A stretch of DNA of 64,000 bases from JAYWXI01 sp036016955 (GTDB lineage Bacteria > Bacteroidota > Bacteroidia > Flavobacteriales > Weeksellaceae): positions 1 to 64,000 of the forward strand of contig NZ_JAYWXI010000003.1 in NCBI RefSeq assembly GCF_036016955.1. Reading direction: 5' to 3'. The position numbers and the translations under genes are program-made. Position 1 is the stretch's first letter; each line of letters opens with the position of its first letter. Below, piece after piece: positions 1-7,155 of this stretch. Below the pieces are notes generated by a model, which saw only the letters and a program-made list of their open reading frames with translations, ran no database searches and had not been told where the DNA came from.

Positions 1-116
1 ATATATCGTACCTTTGTCGTATTGAGTTCCGATGAAAATCAATGAAATCAAAAGAAGCAAGTTGAGTTACTAATTCGTTACCTGAAATTGAAAAAATGCT
101 TATAATTTTTTATATA

Positions 117-698
117 TCAATAACTTAATGAATTAGTGTGAATTTTAAAATATAAATCATCTTCGTTAATTGTGAAATCATTTATACGGATTTGATTTTT
201 TGATATGATATTGTTTACAATTCCTATAGATGTTATTTTTTCTGATAATTCTGCTGCTGACCTATTGTTTTTATGATTCAGGTAAATAAATCTTGTAAGG
301 ATATAGACGGAACAAATTGGGATAGCTATGCTGAAAGCATAGAAAAACATATACAAAAAGTTTAGAAAACTTAATTGTACTTTGCTAATTATCAAAGAAT
401 TGTAGAAATATCCGAGTGTAGAACATAATAGAATAATGACTATTATCTTGGTGATTTCTTTTCCTAAATTCCATTTTTTTATTTTTTTTAGTGAAAATAA
501 ATTTACAAAATAGAATACCGAAAAAACAATCAGAGAGTAAGGAAATAATATTTTGACAAGTTTAAAGTCTGATATGGAATTTGTTCCGAAAGGTTGAAAA
601 ACTAACAGGAATGAATAAGCGGAAATTCCGACAAGAATTGATGAAATGAATATCTCTTTTTTGGATTCGGATTTTGGATAAGATAAATCAAATATCAT
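117..698 (-). CDS. Membrane LytTR-type regulator, C-terminal DNA-binding domain cut off
   Basis: The 193-residue product has four hydrophobic segments (about residues 17-37, 51-69, 84-105 and 113-137), then a short basic linker and the first strand of what looks like a LytTR DNA-binding domain (around residues 170-187, ending INEDDLYF). Membrane-anchored LytTR regulators are common in Bacteroidota and normally carry roughly 90 further residues. Here the frame stops about seven residues after the domain begins, and the remaining 116 bases towards the window edge do not restore it in any frame that I can recognise. The gene is much more AT-rich than the HAD gene beside it. It is probably a disrupted or truncated regulator. 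The family call rests on architecture and a short motif, so confidence is moderate. Confidence 0.5.
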   Translation of the reverse strand: MIFDLSYPKSESKKEIFISSILVGISAYSFLLVFQPFGTNSISDFKLVKILFPYSLIVFSVFYFVNLFSLKKIKKWNLGKEITKIIVIILLCSTLGYFYNSLIISKVQLSFLNFLYMFFYAFSIAIPICSVYILTRFIYLNHKNNRSAAELSEKITSIGIVNNIISKNQIRINDFTINEDDLYFKIHTNSLSY

Positions 699-728
699 TA
701 TTTTTCTTTTATGGTACGTAACAATGGA

Positions 729-1391
729 TTATCCGAAATAGGCTTGGATTTTTTCGATTTTTAATTCGTCAAAATCGTAAACGAGTAAATCGGCAGTGTC
801 GTAGTTTTGGCGTAAAGAATGTTTACTGGCGTAGGCGGCGCAAAAAATTCCTGCGGCATTAGCGGCCTTTATTCCGTTGGTGGAATCTTCGATGACCAAG
901 CATTCGTTCGGATGGGCATCGGCCAACTGGGCGGCCAGCTGGAAAATTTCCGGATGAGGCTTGGATTCCTTTAGATCGGCTCCGCTGACTTTTGTTTTGA
1001 AAAAAGAATTTAAGCCGAATTTTTCAAAAACCCAGTGGATGGTGTTCATGTGTGCCGAGGAGGCCAAAATCAAGGTAAGGCCGTTGCGATGGTAATGTTC
1101 GATGAGGGCACGGACACCGGGAATTAAGTCGAATTCGGGATCGGTATCAAAAAAATGTTTGAAATAGTTTCTTTTGATTCCAGCTAAATCCTGCCATGTG
1201 AAATCCAAATTGAAATGAGCGATAAGTTTTTCGCAAACGCTTTGGGTGGATGCTCCGGTAAAAGAGGCGTAGAGGTCGTCTTCCACTATAAGGCCCAATT
1301 CACTGAACATTTTGTAATAGGCTTTTCGGTGGAGGGGTTCGGTGTCTACAATGACTCCGTCCATATCGAAGAGCACGGCTTTTAATGGCAT
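729..1391 (-). CDS. HAD-superfamily phosphatase, beta-phosphoglucomutase-like
   Basis: A 220-residue cytoplasmic hydrolase of HAD subfamily IA. The nucleophile motif DMDGVIVDTEP lies at residues 9-19, with Asp9 the expected phospho-acceptor. The motif II serine is near residue 111 (LASSA), the motif III lysine near 144 (KPHPEIF) and the acidic motif IV at 168-169 (VIEDS). The helical cap between residues 20 and 90 matches beta-phosphoglucomutase and pyrimidine or sugar-phosphate phosphatases. The substrate cannot be told from sequence. The gene has its own likely -7 box 17 bases upstream of the start codon and faces no obvious partner, so it appears to be a single housekeeping gene. Length is typical. 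Confidence 0.88.
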   Translation of the reverse strand: MPLKAVLFDMDGVIVDTEPLHRKAYYKMFSELGLIVEDDLYASFTGASTQSVCEKLIAHFNLDFTWQDLAGIKRNYFKHFFDTDPEFDLIPGVRALIEHYHRNGLTLILASSAHMNTIHWVFEKFGLNSFFKTKVSGADLKESKPHPEIFQLAAQLADAHPNECLVIEDSTNGIKAANAAGIFCAAYASKHSLRQNYDTADLLVYDFDELKIEKIQAYFG

Positions 1392-1404
1392 GATTTTTTG
1401 GTTT

Positions 1405-2028
1405 TTACAAAAATAACAATTCGTTTCGGAATGGGAAAGGTTTTATAAAGGGATAGTGGCAAAGAGCATTTTGGACAGGAGTTCGGCGGAAACGATGCCT
1501 GCGGCAAAGGCCAGCCAGGAAGACCATTTTTTTTGCATTGACCGCTGTTTTGAAGCCGAAAAAAAGGAGAAGGATTTGATAAAGACTTAATAAAAGCAAG
1601 GCGGAAGCAAAGATTAAAAGAAAGACTATTTCCGAAAGCAGGAGGTTTAATTTTTCGGGGGATTGGGTGGCATTCAAAAGTTTAGGCGTCAGGGCGTCGA
1701 TAAAAGGGTTGTTGACGAAAACGGCCGAGAGATAGACTGGAATACGGCTGATGAGCGAGACATTGAGCAGGTCGATGGCTCTGGTTTTGGCGTTTATGGA
1801 TTTGCCTATCACAAGGAGAACGACGAAGACCAGGGTGGTGTTCACGAGGTTTTCGAGGAGGCTGGTGGAGAAAGAGGAAGAACCTAAGTGCACGTCCATT
1901 ACCCCGTCGTAGCGTACATTGTTGAAAGCTCCGATTAGGCTTCCGATTAAAAGAGCAGAGGTTCCTAAAATCAGGAGGATTTTTTCGTTAAATTTTTCAA
2001 ACGGATTCAGGAAAAATTTGGCTTTCAT
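1405..2028 (-). CDS. YIP1-like membrane protein, frameshifted at an A8 tract
   Basis: An integral membrane protein with about five hydrophobic segments, resembling the YIP1 family. As written the frame gives 207 residues, but the last 40 or so (from about residue 167) turn basic and unlike a membrane protein. Removing one A from an eight-A run (1527-1534 on this strand) restores a hydrophobic tail beginning KKWSSWLAFAAG and ending at a TAA at 1443-1445, about 194 residues in all. The frameshifted tail also runs over the HAD promoter box, which argues that 1443 is the natural end. The gene is last of three closely spaced genes (DUF2089, PH-domain protein, this one). Either the gene is frameshifted, the run slips during expression, or the base count is wrong. 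Confidence 0.6.
   Translation of the reverse strand: MKAKFFLNPFEKFNEKILLILGTSALLIGSLIGAFNNVRYDGVMDVHLGSSSFSTSLLENLVNTTLVFVVLLVIGKSINAKTRAIDLLNVSLISRIPVYLSAVFVNNPFIDALTPKLLNATQSPEKLNLLLSEIVFLLIFASALLLLSLYQILLLFFGFKTAVNAKKMVFLAGLCRRHRFRRTPVQNALCHYPFIKPFPFRNELLFL
1408..1415 (-). promoter_or_regulatory. Bacteroidota -7 promoter box for the HAD gene
   Basis: On the minus strand this reads TATTTTTG, matching TAnnTTTG. It sits 17 bases upstream of the ATG at 1391. No clear -33 TTG at the usual spacing was seen. Confidence 0.45.
1527..1534 (-). other. Eight-A homopolymer at the YIP1 frameshift
   Basis: The coding strand reads GC, eight A, TGG. With seven A the frame would read Ala-Lys-Lys-Trp and continue into a hydrophobic C-terminus; with eight it reads Ala-Lys-Lys-Met and then a basic nonsense tail. 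Confidence 0.7.
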
Positions 2029-2034
2029 AAGAGG

Positions 2035-2439
2035 TTATTTTTCAATGGTGATTGAAGGATTGATTTTACGGAGTTCGGTTTCGAAGGTTTTAAGATTGTC
2101 GGGAGAAATGATGAGGTGATTTTCATCCCAGTATAAACTTATACGTCCGAATACGCTTGGGGCGGGGGAAGCAATGAGATTATTGGTTTTTTTTATTTTG
2201 CGAATGCGGCGGATATCGATGGTAGTGGTTTCGAAGATGGAGTTTTTGACGACCAAATCATGCCCTCGGATATGATACTGGATGGATTTCATCAGGAGAA
2301 GTACGGCTAAAAGAAGCCCTCCGTTGAGAATCAAGGGGAAGTAATGCTTTTGTTCATAGGCGTCGATGGAACTCGGAAGGATAAGCAAACCGATGAAGAT
2401 TAATACTTCCCATCCCATTTTGGTTTTTATTTTTTTCAT
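2035..2439 (-). CDS. Small membrane protein with bacterial PH-like domain
   Basis: A 134-residue protein with two N-terminal hydrophobic helices (about residues 9-27 and 35-52) followed by a soluble beta-rich half. This is the arrangement of bacterial PH-domain membrane proteins (bPH/DUF1200-like), with the pattern of short strands around TTTIDIRRIRKI and LIISPDNLKTFETEL. No catalytic residues are evident. It sits 6 bases downstream of nothing else on its 3' side (YIP1-like gene begins after 2028) and only 3 bases after the DUF2089 gene, so the three are very likely co-transcribed. The context suggests a membrane or envelope role under control of the DUF2089 protein, but that is inference. 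Confidence 0.6.
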   Translation of the reverse strand: MKKIKTKMGWEVLIFIGLLILPSSIDAYEQKHYFPLILNGGLLLAVLLLMKSIQYHIRGHDLVVKNSIFETTTIDIRRIRKIKKTNNLIASPAPSVFGRISLYWDENHLIISPDNLKTFETELRKINPSITIEK

Positions 2440-2442
2440 GAG

Positions 2443-2715
2443 TTAAGGGGTTAGGGTTAGTTGTTTTATTTTTTCGATTAAATCGTCCATTTTATTCCGC
2501 ATGGTCGGGTAAGATAGTTCGGCTTGTTTAGCCATTTCCTTGATGCTGCCACTGGAGAGGAAGAAGTTGAGGATGAAGTCCTGTTCTTCCGGGGTTAATT
2601 TAAGGTAGAGAGGGAGTTTGTAGGTGCCCTGAATTTTGGTTTCGCAATTGGGGCAGGCCAAGTGGCTTACGATGAGTTGGTTTTCGCAACTGGGGCAAAT
2701 TACAGGAAGTTTCAT
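2443..2715 (-). CDS. DUF2089-family zinc-ribbon/HTH regulator
   Basis: A 90-residue protein. The N-terminus has two CxxC pairs (CPSC at residues 8-11 and CPNC at 22-25), a zinc ribbon. The rest is a helical, sigma-70-region-4-like segment: LTPEEQDFILNFFLSSGSIKEMA, then a likely recognition helix around YPTMRNKMDDLIEKI. This is the DUF2089 arrangement, thought to be a DNA-binding regulator. It heads an operon with a PH-domain membrane protein and a YIP1-like membrane protein. A -7 box and a 32-bp palindrome lie directly upstream, which suggests that it controls its own operon. Confidence 0.75.
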   Translation of the reverse strand: MKLPVICPSCENQLIVSHLACPNCETKIQGTYKLPLYLKLTPEEQDFILNFFLSSGSIKEMAKQAELSYPTMRNKMDDLIEKIKQLTLTP

Positions 2716-2732
2716 TTATTTTTTTGTTTTCT

Positions 2733-2740
2733 CAAATTTA
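2733..2740 (-). promoter_or_regulatory. -7 promoter box of the DUF2089 operon
   Basis: Minus strand reads TAAATTTG (TAnnTTTG), 17 bases upstream of the DUF2089 start codon. The region where a -33 element would lie is occupied by the palindrome at 2748-2779. Confidence 0.5.
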
Positions 2741-2747
2741 AAAATAT

Positions 2748-2779
2748 TTTTAATAAAATTAAAATTAATTTTATTAAAA
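2748..2779. promoter_or_regulatory. 32-bp AT palindrome, candidate operator
   Basis: Two 15-base arms (2748-2762 and 2765-2779) are exact reverse complements around a central AA. The inner arm is TTTAATAAAATTAA. It lies just upstream of the -7 box of the DUF2089 gene, where a repressor would block RNA polymerase. The all-AT composition raises the chance of coincidence, but 15 of 15 matching pairs is still notable. Confidence 0.45.
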
Positions 2780-2784
2780 TAAAA

Positions 2785-2809
2785 AAAAGACTACGTATTG
2801 TAGTCTTTT
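2785..2809 (-). terminator. Hairpin terminator region between the DUF2089 operon start and the CocE-type gene end
   Basis: AAAAGACTAC, loop GTATT, GTAGTCTTTT: a perfect 10-bp stem. On the minus strand it lies 23 bases after the stop of the CocE-type hydrolase and is followed by T-rich sequence. Confidence 0.7.
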
Positions 2810-2831
2810 GTATTGGTTTTTTCTGTTTTTT

Positions 2832-4688
2832 TTAGGGTAAAACATCGGCTTCGATGAAGCTGTCCCCGAAAATTTTGATGAAGGCTTTGGTGTAGTCTTC
2901 TTTGGTGGCTAAGTTTACGTTGTCGATGTATTTTTGAGGGTTGACGGTAAACAAAGGGAACCAGGTGCTGGCGATTTGAATTTGAATTCGATGGCCTTTT
3001 TTAAACGTGTGGACAACGTCTTGCAGGGGGAATTCGATTGGTGTTTTTTCATTGGGGACCAATGGTTTCGGGGTTTCTTTGGATTCGCGGAAGCGGGCAG
3101 GCATAATTTCGCTGCGCACCATTTGGTGGTAGTTTCCGTAGACGATGCCTTCTTTCTTTTGAACGGGCTTAAAGTCTTCGGGGTAAACGTCTATCAATTT
3201 TACGACAAAATCGGCATCGTCGGAGGAGGAAGCGATGTTTAACCGTGCCATGAGCTCTCCGGCAAAGGTAAGGTCTTGGGTTAGGACTTCGGAGGTGAAT
3301 GTTAGAACGTCGGGACGGCTTAGGGCAAAGCGTTGATCTTCGGTCATGTAATTTCTTGGAGTGAAGCCGTTAAAGCCCTTCAGGTCGGTGGAACTCGGGA
3401 CGGGATTTTCGGGATCGCTGTAGTACTGCGTATAGGAATCGGAAGGTTCTGTTTTCAGGGTTTTATCCGCCAAGTGAAATTTTATTTTTCGGGTTTCCTT
3501 TGGAGGGTATGCGTCGAAAGCTCTCCATTGTTTGCTGCCGGTGTCGTACATCATGGCTTCGGGTAAGGCGGCTTTTGCTTTGGTATTGCCTTTTAGGTAA
3601 TGGTTGAAAAAAGGGGTTTCCAGGTTTTTTTGATAAAAGGTGGCAAGGCTGTCTCCGAAGTAAATGGCATTGTGAAAGTGGGAGCCTTGTTCTTTGGACC
3701 ATCCGCCGTGGGAAAAGGGGCCCATGACAATGGTGTTTTGGGCTTTGGGGTTGTTTTTTTCAATGGTTTTATAGATGTTCAAAGGGCCGTAGAGGTCTTC
3801 GGCATCGTACCATCCGCCTACGGTCATTACTGCATGAGAAATGCCTTTCAGGTGGGGAAGGAGGTTTCTTTTTTGCCAAAACTCGTCGTAGTTGGGGTGT
3901 TGCATGATTTGGGTCATAAAGACGTTGTCTTTGTAATATTTTTCGTAGCCTTCTTTCAGGGTTCCCAGCTCTCGGTAAAATTTCAGACCGTCTTCGGAAG
4001 AGGTTTTAATCATGGAGTCGCTATACCATGCTTTGTTTTCGGCTTTGGTTTTGGGAACGCCAAAGACGGGAAACGTACGGAAATACCCTAGCATAAACCT
4101 TCCGTTGTGCATGAAGTCGTCGTGCCAAAAATCCGCAATGGGCGCTTGGGGGGAAGAGGCGACTAAGGCTGGATGTCGGGAGAGGGTGCCTACCGCGGTG
4201 TAAAATCCGGGATAAGAGGTGCCGTATTGTCCTACTTTGCCGTTGTGGTGAGGGATGTTTTTCAAGAGCCATTCGATGGTATCGTAGGTGTCGGTGCTTT
4301 CGTCGACGTTTTGACGGGTCTTACGGCTAACTTGCGGCGTCATGTTGGTGAAAGTGCCTTCGCTCATGTAACGGCCGCGTACGTCTTGGTAAACGAAAAT
4401 GTATTTTTCTTTCATTAGGAAAGGGTTGGGGCCTAGAGACGAGCGGTACTCGTTTTCGCCGTAGGGGGCAATGCTGTAGCAGGTTCGCTGCATGAGAAAA
4501 GGATATTTTTGGCTTTTGGCGATGTCTTTCGGGATGTAGATGGCGGTAAATAGCTTTATGCCGTCTCGCATGGGGATATAGACTTCTTTTTTGTCGAAGT
4601 GTTCTTTAACGTAATCGGAGTTTTGGGAGGATTGAGCCAGTCCCCAAAACGAGAAAATAAAAAAGATAAAACGGAAACCAAATTTCAT
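2832..4688 (-). CDS. Secreted CocE/NonD-family (S15-like) hydrolase
   Basis: A 618-residue alpha/beta hydrolase related to cocaine esterase, alpha-amino-acid ester hydrolases and X-Pro dipeptidyl peptidases. A signal peptide occupies residues 1-18 (hydrophobic core IFFIFSFWG, then AQSS), so the enzyme is exported. The catalytic serine is near residue 158 in GTSYPG, with the family's acid in YDAEDLYGP (about 295-298) and the histidine at about 327 in SHGGW. The C-terminal third (from about residue 380) is the jelly-roll domain of the family. An early MRDGIKL motif matches amino-acid ester hydrolases. Likely substrates are acylated amino acids or short peptides, but this is inference. It stands alone, with a terminator behind it. 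Confidence 0.85.
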   Translation of the reverse strand: MKFGFRFIFFIFSFWGLAQSSQNSDYVKEHFDKKEVYIPMRDGIKLFTAIYIPKDIAKSQKYPFLMQRTCYSIAPYGENEYRSSLGPNPFLMKEKYIFVYQDVRGRYMSEGTFTNMTPQVSRKTRQNVDESTDTYDTIEWLLKNIPHHNGKVGQYGTSYPGFYTAVGTLSRHPALVASSPQAPIADFWHDDFMHNGRFMLGYFRTFPVFGVPKTKAENKAWYSDSMIKTSSEDGLKFYRELGTLKEGYEKYYKDNVFMTQIMQHPNYDEFWQKRNLLPHLKGISHAVMTVGGWYDAEDLYGPLNIYKTIEKNNPKAQNTIVMGPFSHGGWSKEQGSHFHNAIYFGDSLATFYQKNLETPFFNHYLKGNTKAKAALPEAMMYDTGSKQWRAFDAYPPKETRKIKFHLADKTLKTEPSDSYTQYYSDPENPVPSSTDLKGFNGFTPRNYMTEDQRFALSRPDVLTFTSEVLTQDLTFAGELMARLNIASSSDDADFVVKLIDVYPEDFKPVQKKEGIVYGNYHQMVRSEIMPARFRESKETPKPLVPNEKTPIEFPLQDVVHTFKKGHRIQIQIASTWFPLFTVNPQKYIDNVNLATKEDYTKAFIKIFGDSFIEADVLP

Positions 4689-4832
4689 AAGACTATTTTT
4701 TGCGAAGGTAGTGATAATGTGGTTTACAGAGAAAATTTAAAGGCAGCGGCTTTGATGGGAATGCTAAATAATATGTTTGGTTTTAAGCGGGTTAGTTTAA
4801 AATTAAGAAAACTTTAAAGGTTTTCGTAAGTC

Positions 4833-4859
4833 TTGGTACGAATTTTATTATTACATTTG
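4833..4859 (+). promoter_or_regulatory. Promoter of the BON lipoprotein gene
   Basis: TTG at 4833-4835 and TACATTTG at 4852-4859, 16 bases apart, close to the Bacteroidota -33/-7 consensus. It is 42 bases ahead of the start codon. Confidence 0.6.
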
Positions 4860-4901
4860 ATAACAACTAAACATTGAACAATAACGTAATTTAAAAAGAC
4901 T

Positions 4902-5378
4902 ATGAAAAAAACATTTGCAATGGCGGCTTTGGCTGTCGCAGTCTCTTTCGGATCAATTGCTTGTAAGAAAAAGGTTTCGGATGCGGAGCTTCAGACTCAG
5001 GCTACAACGGTAGTAACTTCCAACCCTACGGCTTCTGTGGAGGTGAAGGATGGGGTTGCTCATCTTAGCGGTACGTTTGCTTCTCAGGAAGAGAGAGATG
5101 CCATGATTGCTTCCTTGAAAGCGATTTCCGGAGTTAAAGACGTGCACGATATGACGCTTGTTCAGGCTCCTGCACCGGTGGTGGTGAACGAGGTTGATGC
5201 GGCGGTTCTTCAGAGAGTTCAGGATGCGGTAAAGGATTTTCCTTCCGTTAAGGTAGAGGTGGTTAACGGAGAGTTGACCCTTACCGGGAATGTATCGGCG
5301 GCTCAGGCTAGAAAAATCAAGGAATCTGTGGATGCTTTGAAGATTGGAAAATACAATAACAATTTGGTCGTAAAATAA
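4902..5378 (+). CDS. BON-domain lipoprotein
   Basis: A 158-residue protein with a lipoprotein signal peptide: positively charged start, hydrophobic core, then lipobox SIAC with Cys21. The mature part holds two BON (OsmY-like) domains, about residues 28-82 and 92-158, each with the VEVKDGVAHLSG or VEVVNGELTLTG strand pair. BON domains are thought to bind phospholipid or other hydrophobic surfaces, and such proteins are often induced by osmotic or envelope stress. It is therefore predicted to be an envelope lipoprotein with a stress-protective role. The next gene starts 20 bases after its stop and also has a BON-like half, so the pair probably forms an operon from the promoter at 4833-4859. Confidence 0.82.
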   Translation: MKKTFAMAALAVAVSFGSIACKKKVSDAELQTQATTVVTSNPTASVEVKDGVAHLSGTFASQEERDAMIASLKAISGVKDVHDMTLVQAPAPVVVNEVDAAVLQRVQDAVKDFPSVKVEVVNGELTLTGNVSAAQARKIKESVDALKIGKYNNNLVVK

Positions 5379-5398
5379 TTTAAAAAAATAATTAAGAA

Positions 5399-5818
5399 AT
5401 GAGTACATTACAAGATAAATATTCCGGCGTAATTTCTGCGGCTCAGGCGGCGGGCGTATCTAATCTTTTGGTTCGCGAGCAGGATGGGATTCTTTACGTT
5501 TCGGGAGAGGCTTCTTCCTCGGCGGTTAAAGATGCCGTTTGGAATGCTTTGGGAGCTATTGACCCGACTTATTCTGCAACGGATATTAACCTGGATGTTC
5601 AGGTTTCGGGGCTTGCAGCGGGGGCTAACCTTACGGTGGCTACCGAAGAATCCAATCTTAACATTCGTCAGGAGCCTTCAACAGAGGCCTCTATTGTAGG
5701 AAAAGCAGGAAAAGGCGAATTGGTGACTTTGGTGGAGCAGAGCTCTAGCGATTGGTGGAAGATCAGAACTTCCTCAGGCGTGGAGGGGTATGCTTATGCC
5801 CGATACCTTAAAGCCTAA
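5399..5818 (+). CDS. BON-like plus bacterial SH3 domain protein
   Basis: A 139-residue protein without a signal peptide. Residues 1-70 resemble a BON fold (strand pair ILYVSGEASS, helix AVKDAVWNAL), and residues 80-139 form a bacterial SH3 domain (SNLNIRQEPSTEASIVGK, DWWKIRTSSGVEGYAYARYL). SH3b domains usually bind peptidoglycan peptides, so the lack of an export signal is odd. The protein may be cytoplasmic or carried out by another route. Its closeness to the BON lipoprotein (20 bases) and the terminator behind it make a two-gene operon likely. The specific function is unknown. Confidence 0.72.
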   Translation: MSTLQDKYSGVISAAQAAGVSNLLVREQDGILYVSGEASSSAVKDAVWNALGAIDPTYSATDINLDVQVSGLAAGANLTVATEESNLNIRQEPSTEASIVGKAGKGELVTLVEQSSSDWWKIRTSSGVEGYAYARYLKA

Positions 5819-5845
5819 ACGGTAGAATCGTTAAATTAAAAAAAG

Positions 5846-5881
5846 AATCTGCGGCAAGTTATCTTGTCGTAGATTTTTTTT
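5846..5881 (+). terminator. Terminator of the BON operon
   Basis: AATCTGCGGCAAG, loop TTAT, CTTGTCGTAGATT (13 pairs including two G-T), followed by a run of T. Confidence 0.8.
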
Positions 5882-5925
5882 GAGGTTGAATCCGTATTTT
5901 ACTTATCGGAGACGAAACGGAATTA

Positions 5926-5956
5926 AAAAAGGCTGTCCAATATGGGCAGCCTTTTT
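5926..5956. terminator. Bidirectional terminator, mainly for porV
   Basis: AAAAAGGCTGTCC, loop AATAT, GGGCAGCCTTTTT. It lies 19 bases past the porV stop on the minus strand, with T runs on both strands. Confidence 0.8.
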
Positions 5957-5974
5957 GGAGATAGAAGTTTCGTT

Positions 5975-7129
5975 TTAGTGTGCGTTGGAACTTTCTTCGC
6001 CAATATTCCAAGTCAAACCGAAGCGAAGGGTATTATCCAATGCCGTATTGATTTTGGAGGTATTGATAAGGTAGGAAAGGTCCAATCCGAAAGACTGGTA
6101 TTTTAGCCCTACGCCGACAGTGGCGTATTGGCGGCCGCCTTGTTCTGCGCTTTCGTGGAAATAACCGGTCCTTACGGCAAAGGCGTCATCGTAGGCGTAC
6201 TCTAATGCTCCACTAAACATGACGCTTTTTGGATTATTGAAGGACTTGCCTACACCGCTAAGGACTCCTACGTTTGGAATATCGTAGACGGGGTTATCGT
6301 TAATGTCGGTTCCCACTTGAACGGATCCGGGAGCCAAAATTTTACTGGCTTCGGCGGTAATACCGATTTTGTTGTAGTCATCCAAGTAAAGATCGTAACC
6401 GGCGCCTAGTCTTGCCATGGTCGGAAGGTAAGAGCGGGAAGCTTCGTCACCGGTGTAGTCTAATCGGGGGCCTAAGTTCTGAATGCTCCATCCGGCACGA
6501 GCTTGCCCTTCGTAGTCTCCGAAAGACGAATGTTTTTCGGACTGGAAAAACCCGGATACATCAACGGCAAAGGAATTGGCTGGTTTCAAGGTGTTATTGC
6601 TGTTGAATCCACCTGAAAGATCGGATCGGATATAGCGCCCTGTAACGGCCATGGAATAATGGTCGGATAGTTTTAGTCCGTAGGCGATGTCTATGGCAAA
6701 TTCGTTAGGTTTGGCAATACCGTCGCTAACGACTTCTGTTCCTACGATTCTGGACAAATCGACTTCCCCCATATTGAAATAGTAAACACTGGCCGAAAGG
6801 GTCGAACGTTCTTCTTGCCCTAAAAACTGATGGTATGAAGCATAGAGCAGGAAAATATCGTTGGTCAATTTACTCATGTAAGGCGTGTAGCTTACCCCTA
6901 CCGCGGAGGTCGTTTTACTGAAAGGGTATTTAGCCGCATTCCAATATTGGGAAAATGCATCGGTGGAGGTGGCTACCCCTTGGTCGGCCATACCGCCTGC
7001 TCTTGCGTCAGGGGAGATTCTAAGAAACGGTGCACCGGTCAGTACGGGGCGTACGTTTCCGATTTGTGCGGAAGCGAAACTCGCTAATCCCAGCCCGAGG
7101 CCTAAAAAAAGTTTTGATTTTAATTTCAT
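5975..7129 (-). CDS. porV: Type IX secretion outer-membrane protein PorV (LptO)
   Basis: A FadL-like beta-barrel of about 384 residues. In the type IX secretion system, PorV works with the PorU sortase to collect secreted substrates and pass them for C-terminal cleavage and anchoring. The signal peptide is clear (MKLKSKLFLG through SFASA). The mature N-terminus contains the family's conserved run around LTGAPFLRISPDARAGGMAD, and the rest alternates polar and aromatic residues as in a barrel. I prefer the ATG at 7129 to one six codons earlier, because it starts the signal peptide cleanly. It lies directly downstream of porU on the same strand, so the two are co-transcribed. Confidence 0.93.
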   Translation of the reverse strand: MKLKSKLFLGLGLGLASFASAQIGNVRPVLTGAPFLRISPDARAGGMADQGVATSTDAFSQYWNAAKYPFSKTTSAVGVSYTPYMSKLTNDIFLLYASYHQFLGQEERSTLSASVYYFNMGEVDLSRIVGTEVVSDGIAKPNEFAIDIAYGLKLSDHYSMAVTGRYIRSDLSGGFNSNNTLKPANSFAVDVSGFFQSEKHSSFGDYEGQARAGWSIQNLGPRLDYTGDEASRSYLPTMARLGAGYDLYLDDYNKIGITAEASKILAPGSVQVGTDINDNPVYDIPNVGVLSGVGKSFNNPKSVMFSGALEYAYDDAFAVRTGYFHESAEQGGRQYATVGVGLKYQSFGLDLSYLINTSKINTALDNTLRFGLTWNIGEESSNAH

Positions 7130-7155
7130 AGTTTTGATTTTGATCATCTGAATTT

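Noticed and set aside
1..90. Short plus-strand frames at the window edge that could be the end of a transposase
   Set aside because: About fourteen to twenty codons with no recognisable motif.
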